The notes: generated from the sequence alone by a model not told the origin. Positions 1-11,702 are shown, counted from the stretch's first letter. The stretch: DNA of 64,000 bases from Megalobrama amblycephala (GCF_018812025.1 NC_063044.1:48833989-48897988); one strand, 5' to 3'. Numbers and translations are program-made.

Positions 1-309
1 ATATAGCAGTGGGACGTCTATACTGTAGCTTGGTTAAGACGATGAGTGTCTCTCAGCAGTGAGGTCCATGCCAGCCGGGACTTGAAAGTCTTAGTGATCT
101 GAAACAAAGGAAGATGACAACCAGAAGGTGCACAGTAATATGCTCATGCTTATAATGGGGAGGGAGGGTTGCGAGCAGTTTGAGCACACTTACCGAGCAG
201 CAATGCCACGTATATATGTCCCATGTCTAATAGGAGAGTGGTAATGATTGGAGCGATCTGACAGCTGACCATGTCAGCTGGTCGCGGCACTATGCCTACG
301 TGGCCTGAC

Positions 310-312
<3 letters not shown>

Positions 313-358
<46 letters not shown>
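313..358. repeat. (AT)n microsatellite
   Basis: About 23 uninterrupted AT dinucleotides are visible. The repeat is followed by a short poly-T run near 406-424. Confidence 0.95.
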
Positions 359-361
<3 letters not shown>

Positions 362-1140
362 TGGTGCGATTTGTGAAAAAAATAGAGGGGGGATGTTTTG
401 AAAAGTTTTTTTTTTTTTTTTTTTAATTTGTTAACCACAGCGCTATATACTATTTTTGACAGCTGTTATAGAAACATTTTTACAAAAAAATCTTTTGATT
501 TAACCTTGAGATTTGAAGTATTAGATAGCTTAGATATTTGCAACACTATAACTATAATGACTATATCTATAATGACACTAACAATTTTTAATTTCTGATA
601 GAAATGCAAAATCAATCGGTAGTTATTAATAGAATAACGAGACACAAACCTTTACATTCAGTCGCGTTTGGTCCCATTTATTTTTTATCACAGTGCATAC
701 ACATACAAACTTTTAGTCCAAAAGTGCGCACATTTGTAGAAATACCTACCTATGTTTACCTCAGATTTCATTAGATAAAATATAAGCCGGGCCGTACGCA
801 GGGTTTCATAATTACCGAGGTCAGAAAATGTTGTTTGTGAGGGGGGTAAATTTTAATTTCCCTGGTGTACATATGTGCATTTTGAAGACGTTTTAAGGCC
901 AACAAACTGGATAATAATTTAAAACCATGTCATCAAATAAATGCATGCACAGTTTTGAGGCAGCTTTAATCGCATGTTTGGTAATTTTATGACTTAACTT
1001 ACAACAGAACAACAACGGTCATTGCTCATAGTTTCTTTTGCGCTTTATTTAAGCTAGATAATAAAGTAATTATGCAGCGTGCGCCGGCGCATTTGCGCAT
1101 GCTATTATTGAGTTTGCGCCACAACTAAATGTAGTTGAGA
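359..1140. other. AT-rich spacer, no gene seen
   Basis: I see no splice-bounded exon or recognisable protein here. The stretch is AT-rich apart from a small GC-rich patch with repeated GCGC near 1078-1105, just before the first copy of the repeat that starts at about 1143. Confidence 0.6.
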
Positions 1141-1142
1141 GT

Positions 1143-1770
1143 AGGCAGCTGCAGTTAGGGGAGGAGTAAAAAAAATTGCAGGCAAGACGGACAGTTCTCT
1201 GTTCTCAAAGTGGATCAGACACCTACGAGAACAAAAGTGGATAGGTTATCGGGGGATTCACACTCGTACTTTTTTGCTGATAAACTGGATGTAATTTAAG
1301 TTCTGTTGCTTTTATATGAAAATAAACATAATGATCAAGACACCCAAAGTACTTGTTATTTATTTCCATTCGAAGAATGTATCAATCATTTTTACTTTAA
1401 TTACAGACATGTTTTTATATATTTTTATAAATATGATAACTATCACATAATCCAAAGAGAGATCACACTGTCAGAGACTTTAGGAATATTCACACATAAT
1501 TTATACACATAAAATCATGGTATTAGAGTTTTAAAATCAAACATATTAAAAGAGATCAGTACATCACGGTTCTTTAAACCAATAAGCATTAAGCTGTGTC
1601 ATCATCAAGTCGTTTCCCATCGTGCTTTTGGTCAGCGCAGTCGGTGGAGAGCAAGTGCGCTCGACTGCAGAACCCGATGAGGCCGCCTCGCCCTCGCTAG
1701 ACTTTTTTGACACACGTCGGCATGACATCAGAGCAAGGCGGCCCACCCTCGGACACATTTCTAACGGCAT
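1143..1770 (+). repeat. Dispersed GC-rich repeat, copy A
   Basis: This block aligns by eye with 2010-2660 in the same orientation. It also aligns, in the opposite orientation, with 6089-6463 plus 7737-7804 plus 17379-17425. Shared landmarks are the start GGCAGCTGCAG, the phrase GGATCAGACACC, and a GC-rich core of about 190 bp containing GAACCCGATGAGGCC. The core is open in more than one frame in all three copies, but the reading resembles no protein I know. It is probably the terminal part of a DNA transposon, or a promoter repeat duplicated with the SAM-like exon that follows copy B. Confidence 0.75.
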
Positions 1771-1889
1771 GCATCTCGAGGTGATCACCGGTGATCGGTT
1801 CTGCGCAGAATTTGCTCATCTCAAACCTAATATGAGAACAGAGAACTGTCCGTCTTGCCTGCACTTTTTTCACTCCTTCACTCCTACAT

Positions 1890-2003
1890 TTCAGGCGAGG
1901 CTAGGCGCATCTCAAACAAGCCTATTTTACGAACGACGTAATTGTATTGCAAAATCTTGCGCCTTCTGAATAGGCTTGTTTGAGATGGGCTAGCCTCGCC
2001 TGA
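1890..2003. repeat. Foldback between copies A and B
   Basis: CAGGCGAGGCTAG followed by CATCTCAAACAAGCCTATT near 1891-1926 reappears as its reverse complement near 1967-2003. The loop is about 40 bp. The arms differ at one or two bases. It joins the ends of the two direct repeat copies. Confidence 0.75.
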
Positions 2004-2009
2004 AGTTCA

Positions 2010-2660
2010 GCTGAGAGTAGGCGGCTGCAATGAGCGGATGAGTGAAAAAAGTGCAGGCAAGACAGACAGTGCTCTGTTCTCATAGTGGATCAGACACCCA
2101 TGAGATCAAAGGCCGATATTTTGGGATTCACACTAGTGCGCTGTTTTGCTGATAAACTGAATGTAATTTAAGTTCTGTTGCTTTTATATAAAAATAAACA
2201 TAATGAACAATACACCCAAAGGACTTGTTATTCATTTCCATTCGAAAGATGTGTGTATCAATCATTTTTACTTTAATTATAGACATGTTTTTATATATAT
2301 TTTTTATAAATAACAATCAGATAACCCATAGAGAGGTCGCAGTGTCAGAGAGCTTGGGAATATTTGCAAGTTATTTTTTTTTACACATAAAAACATGATA
2401 TTAGAGTATTAAAATCATACATTTTAAAAAGAGATCAATACATCACAGTTGTTTAAACCAATAAGCTTTAAGCTGTGTTGTCAGCAAGTCGTTTCCCATC
2501 GTGCTTTTGGTCAGCGCAGTCAGTGGAGAGCAACTGCGCTCGACTGCAGAACCCGATGAGGCCGCCTCGCCGTCACGAGAGGTTTTTGACACACATCGGC
2601 ATGACATCAGAGGAAGGCGGCCCACCCTCGGACACATTTCTAACCGGCATGCATCTTGCG
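2010..2660 (+). repeat. Dispersed GC-rich repeat, copy B
   Basis: This is the second direct copy of the repeat at 1143-1770, with scattered substitutions. Its inner end lies about 125 bp before the ATG of the SAM-like exon at 2786. It could therefore act as the 5' region or terminal repeat of that gene. Copy C (from 6089) mirrors it on the other strand, so B and C form an inverted pair around the SAM-like exons. Confidence 0.75.
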
Positions 2661-3549
2661 GTGATTGGTTCTGCGCAGAATTTGCTCATCTCAAACAAGC
2701 CTATTGTTACTGGTGGCCTATCATGTTGTATGTGCGCGTTTGAGTCTTTGAAATTTCATAAATTTATCAATTGCTCGCAGCAGAGATGGATTTTATATCC
2801 GCATTGAGAGAGAGGGGTGTCCCAGAGGAGAACCTGACAAAAATGGAGGAAGATAAGGTATGTCAATTGCTAGATTAATTAATTTATTTTTCCTGTTTTA
2901 TGGTTATTGAAATGTTCATCATGCTGCTTCATAGCATCCAGTAATGTCGGATTTGCTAAGAATTACTTTTTTCAAGTCAAGTAATCTTTATAGCCTAACA
3001 CTTTGTAGAATAGGCCTATGGATTGTTTTAAAGCAGCTTTAAAGAAATAAGCAGAAAAATAATGATTCAAAGGTGCAAAGAGAATTATATTCAAAATTAT
3101 ATAATCAAAAAGGACATACAAGTCGTTTTAAAATAGCTATATGATTTTTCGACCACTAGATATCGCTTTGGCCACACTAAGCATGCTAAGGATAAGGATG
3201 TCCTTTACTACACTGTACTTTACATTGCAAATAGTTGTTTGCCTATTGGATATGGAGAAATCCTATATTGCAACTTTCAAGAATGGTAGAACTGGTCCTC
3301 TCTGTAATATCCTGAGTTACACACACTTAAATCACTGACTTGTGTAATTGTTTGCTAATTTTATTTTTCTTTACTACACTCTGCATAACACATTGCCAAA
3401 AAACTGTGAATTAAGTGTTTTTAAGGCTGTAATGCCAATTTTAGATGATTTGTTTAGATCAGGGGTGTCCAAACTCGCTCCTGGAGGGCCACTGTCCTGC
3501 AAAGTATAGCTCCAACTTACCTCAACACACCTGACTGGAAGTTTCTAGT

Positions 3550-4856
3550 CATAGATATATACACTATATGTCGCCTTGGGGTTCTAAGCATGCGTAAAAA
3601 CCGCCGCCATCTTGGAACAGGGGTCTTGTCATAGGAAGTAGCTAGATAACGCTGCTATCTCTGCCTGTACTTTGAATTCATGGATGATGCTGGACTTTTG
3701 TGCTGTGTATGGATGTTCAAACAAAAGAAATCTAAGAACCAGACAGCAAGGAATTACATTTCACAAGTGAGAATGTGTTTTATGATATTGAATGTTACGA
3801 AATTATATTTCTGGTTACGTTGGTTTGTTTCAGTCCTTGGTTAACAATTGCAGCTAATCCACGCTAGTTACCCATTAGTTTTTGACAGTTAGGAAAACCG
3901 CAGTAGGGGTAAAATCTTTGCGTGGCAGGGGCAGCTGCCACTGAGACCTGTCACTCGACCCGTCACCGCTATATGTGCCTGCCCCGCGAACTGTCACCGC
4001 TGCCACTCGACCTGTCACAGATATACGCGCCTGTCAGTTGACTTGCCACGGCTATACCCGCCTGCTCCGCGACCTGTATGCGGTCATGCCATCTATGCTT
4101 AAAATGTATTGCGCATCTACATGAGGTAGCGTGGATAGGCGTTAAGTGTCAGTAGAAATATTTTTAAAATTCATAAAAAATAAATAAAATGAAACCGTTT
4201 ACTGCAAACTTCACGACCCTCACCTGATTCTTGTTATACATGTTCCCAATTAAGTACCACTGTGGTGACTACCATGTTGTTTTACTGGTTTATTCTTTAA
4301 TAATTATATGTCAAAGTCATAGACTGCCTCGCTATACAGACATATTTTAAAAATTCATAAAAATATGAAATCAAATTGTTTTCTACAAACTCCACCTGAT
4401 TCTTGTTCTAGATCTCCCCAAGTACCACTGTGGTGATTTTCATGTTGTTTTTCTGTTTTATTCTTTAATAATTATATGTAAGTAGCGATAGTTCATTCGA
4501 AGTTTACTCAAGTGGAAGAATGTGACTAATAAACTTAGGCCTACTAGCACTATGCATTATATTTTTAAAAAGTAGATTATCTTAATATCAAAACCTTAAA
4601 TTTTCTATGGACTCAATGATAAATACATGTCTAACCGTTGGAACGAACCTAAAAAAAAAAAAAAAAAATTGAAAAAAAATGGAAAAATCGCATTCATGAC
4701 GATTTATGGTGATTTTATTTCCGTTAAACCTTTGCCTACATTGACGCTGATGCATTAAAGAGGAGGGGCTCCCCTGTTCCAAGATGCCGGCTCTATTGAC
4801 GCATTCGTTCCAATGAACTGCCGTAGCCAAGGCGACATCTAGTGTATATATCTATG
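3550..4856 (+). mobile_element. DNA transposon with 9-bp target duplication and a THAP exon
   Basis: The terminal inverted repeats read CATAGATATATACACTA at each end, followed by GTCGCCTTGG and, further in, CATCTTGGAACAGGGG on both sides. A perfect 9-bp direct repeat GTTTCTAGT flanks it at 3541-3549 and 4857-4865. It sits inside an hAT MITE and so is younger. It carries a THAP-like exon at 3687-3767 but no other coding remnant that I can see. A 9-bp duplication suggests MuDR-like insertion, whereas a THAP domain is better known in P, Kolobok and some hAT families, so the superfamily is unsettled. Confidence 0.8.
3687..3767 (+). pseudogene. THAP-type zinc-finger exon fragment
   Basis: From an ATG at 3687 the frame reads MLDFCAVYGCSNKR and ends in GITFHK before a GTGAGA donor at 3768. 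C-x4-C followed by GITFH is the start of a THAP DNA-binding domain (C2CH zinc module). The rest of the domain, including the later Cys and His, should lie in a next exon that I do not find. This looks like exon 1 of a transposase whose remainder is lost. Confidence 0.65.
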
Positions 4857-5000
4857 GTTTCTAGTATGCCTATAGACCTTGATTAGCTGGTTCAGGTGTG
4901 TTTAATTGGGGTTGGAGCTAAACTCTGCAGAGCAGTGGCCCTCCAGGAGCAGGATTGGACACCCCTGGTTTAGATGATTTAGATGATTTGTATCCATTTT

Positions 5001-5002
<2 letters not shown>

Positions 5003-5037
<35 letters not shown>
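5003..5037. repeat. (AC)n microsatellite
   Basis: About 17 AC units lie in the intron of the SAM-like pseudogene. Confidence 0.95.
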
Positions 5038-5040
<3 letters not shown>

Positions 5041-5166
5041 TTATTTTTGAAAACACTTTGACATGTAAAAACTAAACACATACTAAAATAATATTATGAT
5101 GATGTGTTTCAGATTGATCCTGCTGTTGCCAGACTTCTAAATTAAGAGGAACTGTCTAAGTATACT

Positions 5167-6088
5167 AGAGATGCACCGATGTATGAAAAGCTATTATTAT
5201 TACTATCGGCCATCGGCCGATTACATCCTGTCAATCAAAATGGTGCAGAAAATCGTGTTCAGACTGCAACTCATACATACTGTGTGTGAAGAAAATCACA
5301 CTTGAATTTTAATGCATTAACAGTTTAAAAATAGTGACGCTAAAGCAGGCTCTTTTTGACCCTATGAATCACCCAAATTTCAAGCCAGGGTTGCCAGGGG
5401 CCTGTACCATGAAGCTGGATTAGCTGGCTAGCCAGGTAAATTTCAGATTAGTTTGCGCTAATCCTGGGTTTTAGGTACCATGAAAGTAACTTGACTTTTC
5501 TTGACTCCATGGCTAACCTGCTCTGGGGCAGGTTATGTTCTGGTTTAGAGATCTCAAACTGAAATTGGACCAATCAGATGTAAGCTATGTGACACTGACA
5601 CACCCAATGCAATAAAGTCACTCCCCCAGTTTCTCTTCCTCCAAATTAAAGGTTATTATATAGTAAAAACAAATATTTAATGATGTAATTGTCTGGTTTT
5701 AATGATAATTACTTAGAATTATTTTATGATTTATATATGATTTGTATAATTATATGATCTATATTTTTATTAATCCATTACACACACAGAAATTTAGTTT
5801 AACATTTGTTATTAAGCATTTTTTTTTCAATGAATATTAATATATACAGATCATATGTAATATAAATAAGCTGTAAATAAACTTTAAATATGATGTGACC
5901 TTACATGTTTGAGTCTCTATCACTATATATTATCAACTATATAAACTAACTTCACAAGTTTCACTTGCACTGATAGAGCAAGACACTTTCTTATATTTGT
6001 CCTCTTTCTTGGACAAGTATTTTCATCAGTTTAATTTAAATACTTCATTTTCTTCACTCTCTTAACCTTCAGAAAAATATGTGATCAC
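5167..6088. other. hAT-end fragment and second TE fragment, then AT-rich spacer
   Basis: AGATGCACCGAT near 5168, followed by CGGCCATCGGCCGA, resembles the ends of the element at 27141-31638. GGGGCCTGTACCATGAAG at 5398 looks like a second element end, with an inverted partner-like GGTACCATGAAAG near 5474. The remainder to 6088 is AT-rich without a gene. Confidence 0.5.
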
Positions 6089-6463
6089 ATGCATGCCGGT
6101 TAGAAATGTGTCCGTGGGTGGGCCGCCTTGCTCTGATGTCATGCCAACGTGTGTCAAAAACCTCTCGTGACGGTGAGGCGGCCTCATCGGGTTCTGCAGT
6201 CGAGCACAGTTGCTCTCCACCGACTGCGCTGACCAAAAGCATGATGGGCAACGACTTGCTGACGACACAGCTTAAAGCTTATTGGTTTAAACAACCATGA
6301 TGTATTGATCTCTTTTAAAATGTTTGATTTTAATACTCTATCATGTTTTTATGTGTAAAAAAAAATAATGTGTGAATATTTCCAAACTCTCTGACACTGC
6401 AACCTCTGATTTGATTGTTGTTTTATATATATTTTTTTTTATAAATGACATGTCTATAATTCT
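6089..6463 (-). repeat. Dispersed GC-rich repeat, copy C, part 1
   Basis: This is the reverse complement of the core of copies A and B, including the segment over the GC-rich centre and the AT-rich block with ATAAATGACATGTCT. Continuity is lost near 6463 and resumes at 7737. The gap holds LTR-like sequence. Confidence 0.75.
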
Positions 6464-6464
6464 C

Positions 6465-7736
6465 ATTCTTCCTGAGAAGGACAAATAAACTCTCTTAATC
6501 CTATGTATTCTCTATATAACCACTTGGGAAATCTATAAACATGTATCCAATTTTCCCATCTCATGACTTTCCTTTTATAGGCTTTATTCTATGTATTAAT
6601 TCTCTCTTTTGAACTATTTTGGTATTAATGTTCCATAGTTGCAAATGTATAGTTAACTGAGATCACATTGGCAGCATGTTTGGTATCTACAGACTCCAAC
6701 TTTCATTTCCTATTTGTTAATTTATGTTACATGTTACTAACTCTGTGACATGTTAGTATTATAAGAATCTAGAAGGTTATTCTCTCATTCATCCAATCCA
6801 GTGTCTTATGCTAATATCTTGCTACAGAACAAAGACTCGTAAAACTTCCCTCTGAAAGGGAAACTCCTTATTGGCTCAGACACCTCAAGAGGGTGTGACA
6901 TCTTCACCCCTTATATTCACTGATCAAAAGATCAAACCCCCTTCTCTTCCTGCTCTTCCTCCTCTTCTTCTTTTTTACTGACAAATGCTGACGTCAAGAT
7001 GATGCTTTAAGAAGCTAGAAGCTTCTAAGGAACCCCAAGCTTGTGCCAGGCCTCGGCCTAGACCTTCCATTCACCAAAGATCCTCTGAATCCAACTGGTT
7101 CTCTTTCATCAAGACAATATCAGCAAAGATTCAACGGGAGCCTCCACAAATTGCATCAGGACAGTTTTAATTCAACTTGGAGAGACATGCAAGTATCAAA
7201 CTTAGTCTCATTATCGGATACATTGAGTATCCTTACCCCTTTTAAAGAAGGGCCTGTTAAAACTAAACTGATGGTTTGCTCAAGGCTGTTGATCTGCTGA
7301 AATGTCCAACAATGCTGTAACCTCTTGCTTCCTGTACTCTGCTTTAGCTCTCTCTCTCTCTTGGTAAACTGTATGCATGTATGTGTGTGAATGTTAGAGT
7401 AGTTTAAGTGTTTAGTCTAGTTAATAAAGTCTTGTTCATGTCACACGTAAGGTTGTCCGTGTTTTGCGCTCATATACGGGAGTCCCTATTCATGTCGATC
7501 CTGACTACAGGCTTTTAGTAGAATAAGATTGTTATTTCCCATAACCTGGAAATGAACATTTCTTAGAATTAATAAATAATTAACACTGTGTGTTCACTGG
7601 ACAACAGGTTAATTGATTGTTATATTAATTTTATTACATTAAGTTAATTTTATTAACTGATTCAAATATTAATAATTAATTATAACTAGTTATGATTAAT
7701 TATTCATATTTATTTTGAGCTAATTTGCTACACCCG
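6465..7736 (+). mobile_element. Solo-LTR-like block (retroelement long terminal repeat)
   Basis: It interrupts repeat copy C. It has a CTATATAA promoter-like box near 6518, a pyrimidine-rich tract near 6940-6975, a TTAATAAAG polyadenylation-type signal near 7420 and a short U5-like tail. No gag, pol or env coding sequence is attached. I could not fix the exact ends or a target-site duplication, so boundaries are approximate and another element type is possible. Confidence 0.4.
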
Positions 7737-7804
7737 CGATATCGGCCTTTGATCTCGTAGGTGTCTGATCCACTACGAGAACAGAGAACTGTCCGACTTA
7801 CCTG
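7737..7804 (-). repeat. Dispersed GC-rich repeat, copy C, part 2
   Basis: TATCGGCCTTTGATCTCGTAG and TGTCTGATCCACTACGAGAAC match the reverse complement of 1200-1245 and 2075-2125. The match stops at CCTG (7801-7804) and continues at CCTG (17379-17382). Confidence 0.8.
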
Positions 7805-7988
7805 GGGCACGTTCAAGCTCAAACCGGTGCGCAAACCGTTTTGCTACGTTTTCCGGGTTGAAGGACATGTTTCCTGGAAAGGGTGTGCAACGGTGTGCAA
7901 CGGGTTTGATATGTTTTCTCTTGTTTTGTGGGTGTGTCAAAAATCTCAGCCCAATCAGCATCAACATGCATAAAACATGCGGTATTAA

Positions 7989-9539
7989 CCCTCTGGAGTC
8001 TGAGGCTGATTTGGGGCCTGGAGAAGTTTTGACATGCCCTGACATTTGTGCTTTTTTCAGTTGTTCATAAACATATTAATGACACAAGTGTCATTACACT
8101 GTATTCAGCACAAACTAGGCTACCATAATATGTGAGGAACATGTGTGTACATGTTTGTGTTTTTGAAGGAATAACGTTTATGCGTGGTTACTGAAAAAAC
8201 AAAAAACTTAAGTCACTGATATAAGGCCAATAAAAGTATATTAAATCTGTGTTCACAAGACTTTTGGGTATTGAAGGTTGTAGACTTGAGTTTTTGCTTC
8301 AAAATTATGTAAAAATTATGCTGACTACTCTTTCATTTATAACAATATATTGATTTAGTTTTTGTAAGACACTTTTTGCCAAGAAACACGGTATGCGTGG
8401 AGGCGTGAATCACCATGAATAATGGCTCATTCTCACCTGTGAAGACAAAAGAATTGAATAGTAATGACCTGAAAAGACTTGCATATTAATGAGGCATTTC
8501 AGTCAGGTAGGCTGTGAAAAAAAACTTCTGTGATGTCTCAAGCTCATCATGGTATATGAAACATACAGAATTTTATTACAATATAAAATAATGGTTTTAT
8601 ATTATACTTTAAAATATAATGTATTTCTGTGATGCAAAGAGTCTGAATATAGGCTTTTAGTTTAAAAGCATGCACATTTGGAGAAATATAGGATTCTCAT
8701 ATGTTTATGTCAATTTTCTATACAGAGGAGTTATTTTTTATTTAATATTCATTGTTATCTCTATGAGCGCTGGTGTTTGCAATTCATACTGCAGCCGGAG
8801 GGCGCTCTGTGCATTTTTAGTCCACAAATTCACCTAAGAAGAAGACGATATTCCATGAATGGTGTTTACCAATTCATACTACAGCCGGAGGGCGCTAAAG
8901 AAACAAAAACTCACCTAAAACTTATCAATAGAAGAAAACAAACAGGAATTTACTGCATGTCTTCCAGAGATCGCTAACCATGGCTTTTTCATCCAGATAA
9001 ACACTTTTCAAGGCAATAAATACACGATTGAGATGATGAATGCATGTGTTGTCTCTGAATTTGCCTGTGAATAGCGCTGGCTCCGTGGGTGTGGCCGCAT
9101 TAGTGGGTAATGAGCTGAATCACGGACTTCTGACATGGCTCTCTTTTCATACAGATTACATAAACACAGAATGTTTGTTTTCGATTTGACTTGCACGATT
9201 TAAAACCTGACATTTCAACGTTTTGTTAGACATAAGTATGAATTTTTTGTGATTAGTATTCACTAAGTTACACTTCATTTTCTGAGAACTATCAGATTGG
9301 ACTTCGTTCAGAGGGAGATGAGAGATCACGCATCATGTTATTTTTCTTTATTTTACAAAAAGCACAACATTTTGTTTTTACTCTGAGTGTATACAAATAA
9401 AAGGAGATATTCTATAGTATCAATTGATGTATTACTTATGTCTCTATGACAAAAAATGACAGAGTATTTTAAGTCTGTTTTGCTGCAATGTGAAAAAAAC
9501 CATGCAAAACGCGCCAGCGCGTTTTCAGACCTCAGAGTG
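7989..9539. mobile_element. TTAA-flanked DNA element
   Basis: TTAA lies at 7985-7988 and 9540-9543. The inner ends CCCTCTGGAGTCTGAGG and CCTCAGAGTG form imperfect inverted repeats. Two copies of a 24-bp phrase containing CAGCCGGAGGGCGCT occur near 8787-8811 and 8873-8897. No ORF with a recognisable domain is present, so it is non-autonomous. The TTAA target suggests a piggyBac or Kolobok relation. The DIRS element begins four bases after its right TTAA. Confidence 0.65.
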
Positions 9540-9546
9540 TTAAAAA

Positions 9547-9800
9547 GTTCCCTTTCGATACTTCACTCGTACTGTGTATGGGGAAAAGTCTCCCTTTTTC
9601 CCCGTCACTGAAGCCTTTTTCAATAACGCAGTGTAACTGCACCGTCATTGGTTCACTCATAGACAAGTTGTTGAACCAATGACGGCGCGGCATAGCTGCG
9701 CGTCCTATGGCGAGAAAGCGCGCGAACTTTCCCGCCGAAATGGGCGGGGTTAAGGGCTATATAAGCAGGTGTTTCGCCATAGGATTTCAGTTCTTTCTCC
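9547..9800 (+). repeat. DIRS left inverted terminal repeat
   Basis: The segment from GTTCCCTTTCGATAC through TTGGTTCACTCATAGACAAG to the tract after TATATAAG is the reverse complement of about 16545-16811 with minor differences. Confidence 0.85.
9758..9765 (+). promoter_or_regulatory. TATA box of the DIRS element
   Basis: TATATAAG follows a GGGCGGGG GC-box-like tract at 9743-9750, at the inner part of the left terminal repeat. The right repeat holds the mirror copy (CTTATATAG near 16570). This placement suits a promoter that initiates inside the terminal repeat. Confidence 0.55.
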
Positions 9801-10159
9801 TTCAGCGACGACTTCTACTTCTCCTCGCTGATCTCCACCTGAAGCCGAAGAAGCTCGCCGCCTTCGAAGAAGCTCTCGCCGCCGTCAGAAGAGGCTCCCG
9901 CAGTGGACTCAGCTGGACTCGCCGGTCTGAGACAGCGCCGGCGCCCTCGCTGACTGCAGCCCACAGCGCCGTCTTCGAGTCGCCGCCTCCCGCTTCCCGC
10001 TCCGGCCGTTTCCCATCGTGTCTCCTGCCGCCATCCGGCGCGCCTTCTGAGGGCTTCTCCGCGGCTTATTGCCGCTCTAAAAGAGCACAACAGCGGTTTT
10101 CACTGCTCCGTAAGAGCTTCCGCGGCCCTCGCCGCTCTAAAAAGAGCCCCCCAATCGCC

Positions 10160-11602
10160 GTTATCACTCATGTGGCATGTGCAGAGCCCCTCTGCACAAC
10201 GATGATGGACACAACGAGTGCGTCGCTTGCCTGGGCAAGTCCCACGCTGACGGCCCGCACTGCGAGAGCATGAGTCTCGGTTCCCTGCGCTCGCGGGTCG
10301 CCTTCTTCACTGAGGGCGATCTCGCCGCTCGCGCCCTCCCGTCTCCTTCCTCTCGCGAGCCGGCTAAGAAGAGACAGCGGGGTAGAGCGATCCAGTGCCT
10401 GGAGTTGAGTAAGCTCACACCGGCCCAGCCCCCGCGTGCCTCGCCCTCTCCTCCCAGGGAACACTCTCCTGTCCTGTTCTCCCGACCCGAGCAGCGTCCC
10501 TCTGCCGATGCAAGTGACCTCGTCTCGTTTGGAGGATCGGATGACGAAGCGGATGACTCCATGTCCCTTGCGGCCTCCGAAGCAGAAGTGTGGGCTGGCG
10601 AGCCGGAGGATCCCGCTCCCCCACTCCTTTGGAGCCCATAGAACACGGCCAAGGCATGGATGCCGAACTTTTCCGCATCCTGTCTAGAGCCGTGGAAGAA
10701 CTGGACCTCGAGTGGGCCCCTCCAAAGGAGCCATCACGCAGCCGCCTGGACGAATGGTTCCTGCCAGGCTGCCGCCAAGCGCCTCGCCAGCGCTCAGCTC
10801 CATTCTTCCCCGAGGTCCACGAGGAGCTGACGAAGTCGTGGCGCGCTCCGTACTCCGCCCGCCTCCACACGACGCATCGCTCTGTCCTCACCGCCGTTGA
10901 CGGCCCCGAAGAGAAGGGATACGAGCACTTGCCGCCCCTGGATGAAGCGGTGGCAGCTCACCTCTGTCCTCCCGCGGCTGTGGGATGGAAGACGAAGAGG
11001 GCCCTTCCCTCGAAGCCCTGCCGGACCACATCCACCCTGACTGGACGGGCTTACACTTTGGCGGGCCAGGCTGCCACCGCGCTCCATACAATGGCCATAT
11101 TCCAGGTCTTCCAGGCCAAACTCCTCCGCTTGCTGGATGAGTCTGGGATAGACGCACCGGCCTTCAAGGACCTGCGCAGCGCCACCGACCTAGCCCTGTG
11201 AGCCACGAAGGCTATGGCCCAAGCCTGGTTGTTTTGGAGCGCCACCTATGGCTCAACTTAACAGAGATCAAGGACCTGGACAGGACGGCCTTTCTGGACG
11301 CTCCGGTCTCACCCTCCGGTCACTTTGGGCCAGCAGTGGATGGCTTTACCGAGCGCTTCACCATGGTGCAGAAGTCATCTCAGGCTATGACACACTTCCT
11401 GCCCAAGCGCTCCAGCTCGGCTTCTGCTTCCAGCCGCCCCAGGACTGCGCCGGCTCAGCAGAACAAGCCAGCTCCACCCGCCTCCCAGGCAGCACCTCCA
11501 ATGGAGCACCGCTTGCGCCCTACAAAGCGCCCCTCCTTCCCGAGACGCCAGGGACCGCGGCCCAAGATTGTGCTGGACCAGGTGACTCCGAAGACGTCCT
11601 GA
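10160..11602 (+). pseudogene. DIRS gag-like ORF, frameshifted
   Basis: The reading begins near MCRAPLHNDDGHNECVACLG, a Cys-rich start, then has acidic and proline-rich stretches. It moves to another frame at about 10600-10640 (MDAELFRILSRAVEELDL and onward). It meets a TGA at 11199-11201, then resumes in a third frame (LVVLERHLWLNL and onward), ending near 11602 with a basic tail rich in R, P and K. A CGA-to-TGA change would explain the stop. It presumably encoded the nucleic-acid-binding capsid-like protein. Two frame changes and a stop make it non-functional. Confidence 0.7.
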
Positions 11603-11702
11603 TTCATCGGAAAGGAAGAGGACGGGGGATTGTCCCATTGCGACCGGACCAACCCGAAAGCTCCTGCGTGCAGTTTCCCCTCCGCCTCGTCTAATTCCGG
11701 GC

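Larger units (their letters stand above)
3460..4967. mobile_element. hAT-type palindromic MITE, split by a later insertion
   Basis: The ends are CAGGGGTGTCC and GGACACCCCTG, followed inward by matching CTGGAGGGCCAC / GTGGCCCTCCAG. An identical 8-bp direct repeat GTTTAGAT flanks it at 3452-3459 and 4968-4975, as expected for hAT. The MITE body is 3460-3549 plus 4866-4967; the rest is the THAP-exon element. It lies in the intron of the SAM-like pseudogene. Confidence 0.85.
2786..5166 (+). pseudogene. SAM-like N-terminal exons of a fish SAM/HECT multicopy protein, broken
   Basis: Exon 1 (2786-2857) encodes 24 residues beginning MDFISALRERGVPEENL and ending EEDK at a GTATGT donor. Exon 2 starts at 5113 after a TTTCAG acceptor in matching phase 0 and reads IDPAVARLLN, then a TAA at 5143-5145, then EELSKYT. 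In intact relatives that I recall, this position reads roughly DEEL.KYIP, so the stop replaces a sense codon. The exon is then cut at about 5166 by a sequence resembling an hAT end (AGATGCACCGAT). The family, as I know it, joins this SAM-like start to a HECT-like C-terminus in multicopy fish proteins. A broken HECT-like segment lies 14 kb away at 19306-20560. Whether the two were ever one gene is inference. Confidence 0.6.

Noticed and set aside
1622..2807. Open frames through the GC-rich repeat core on + (115, 110 and 80 codons)
   Set aside because: They overlap open frames on the other strand, match no domain, and differ in frame between copies. GC-rich DNA low in stops explains them.
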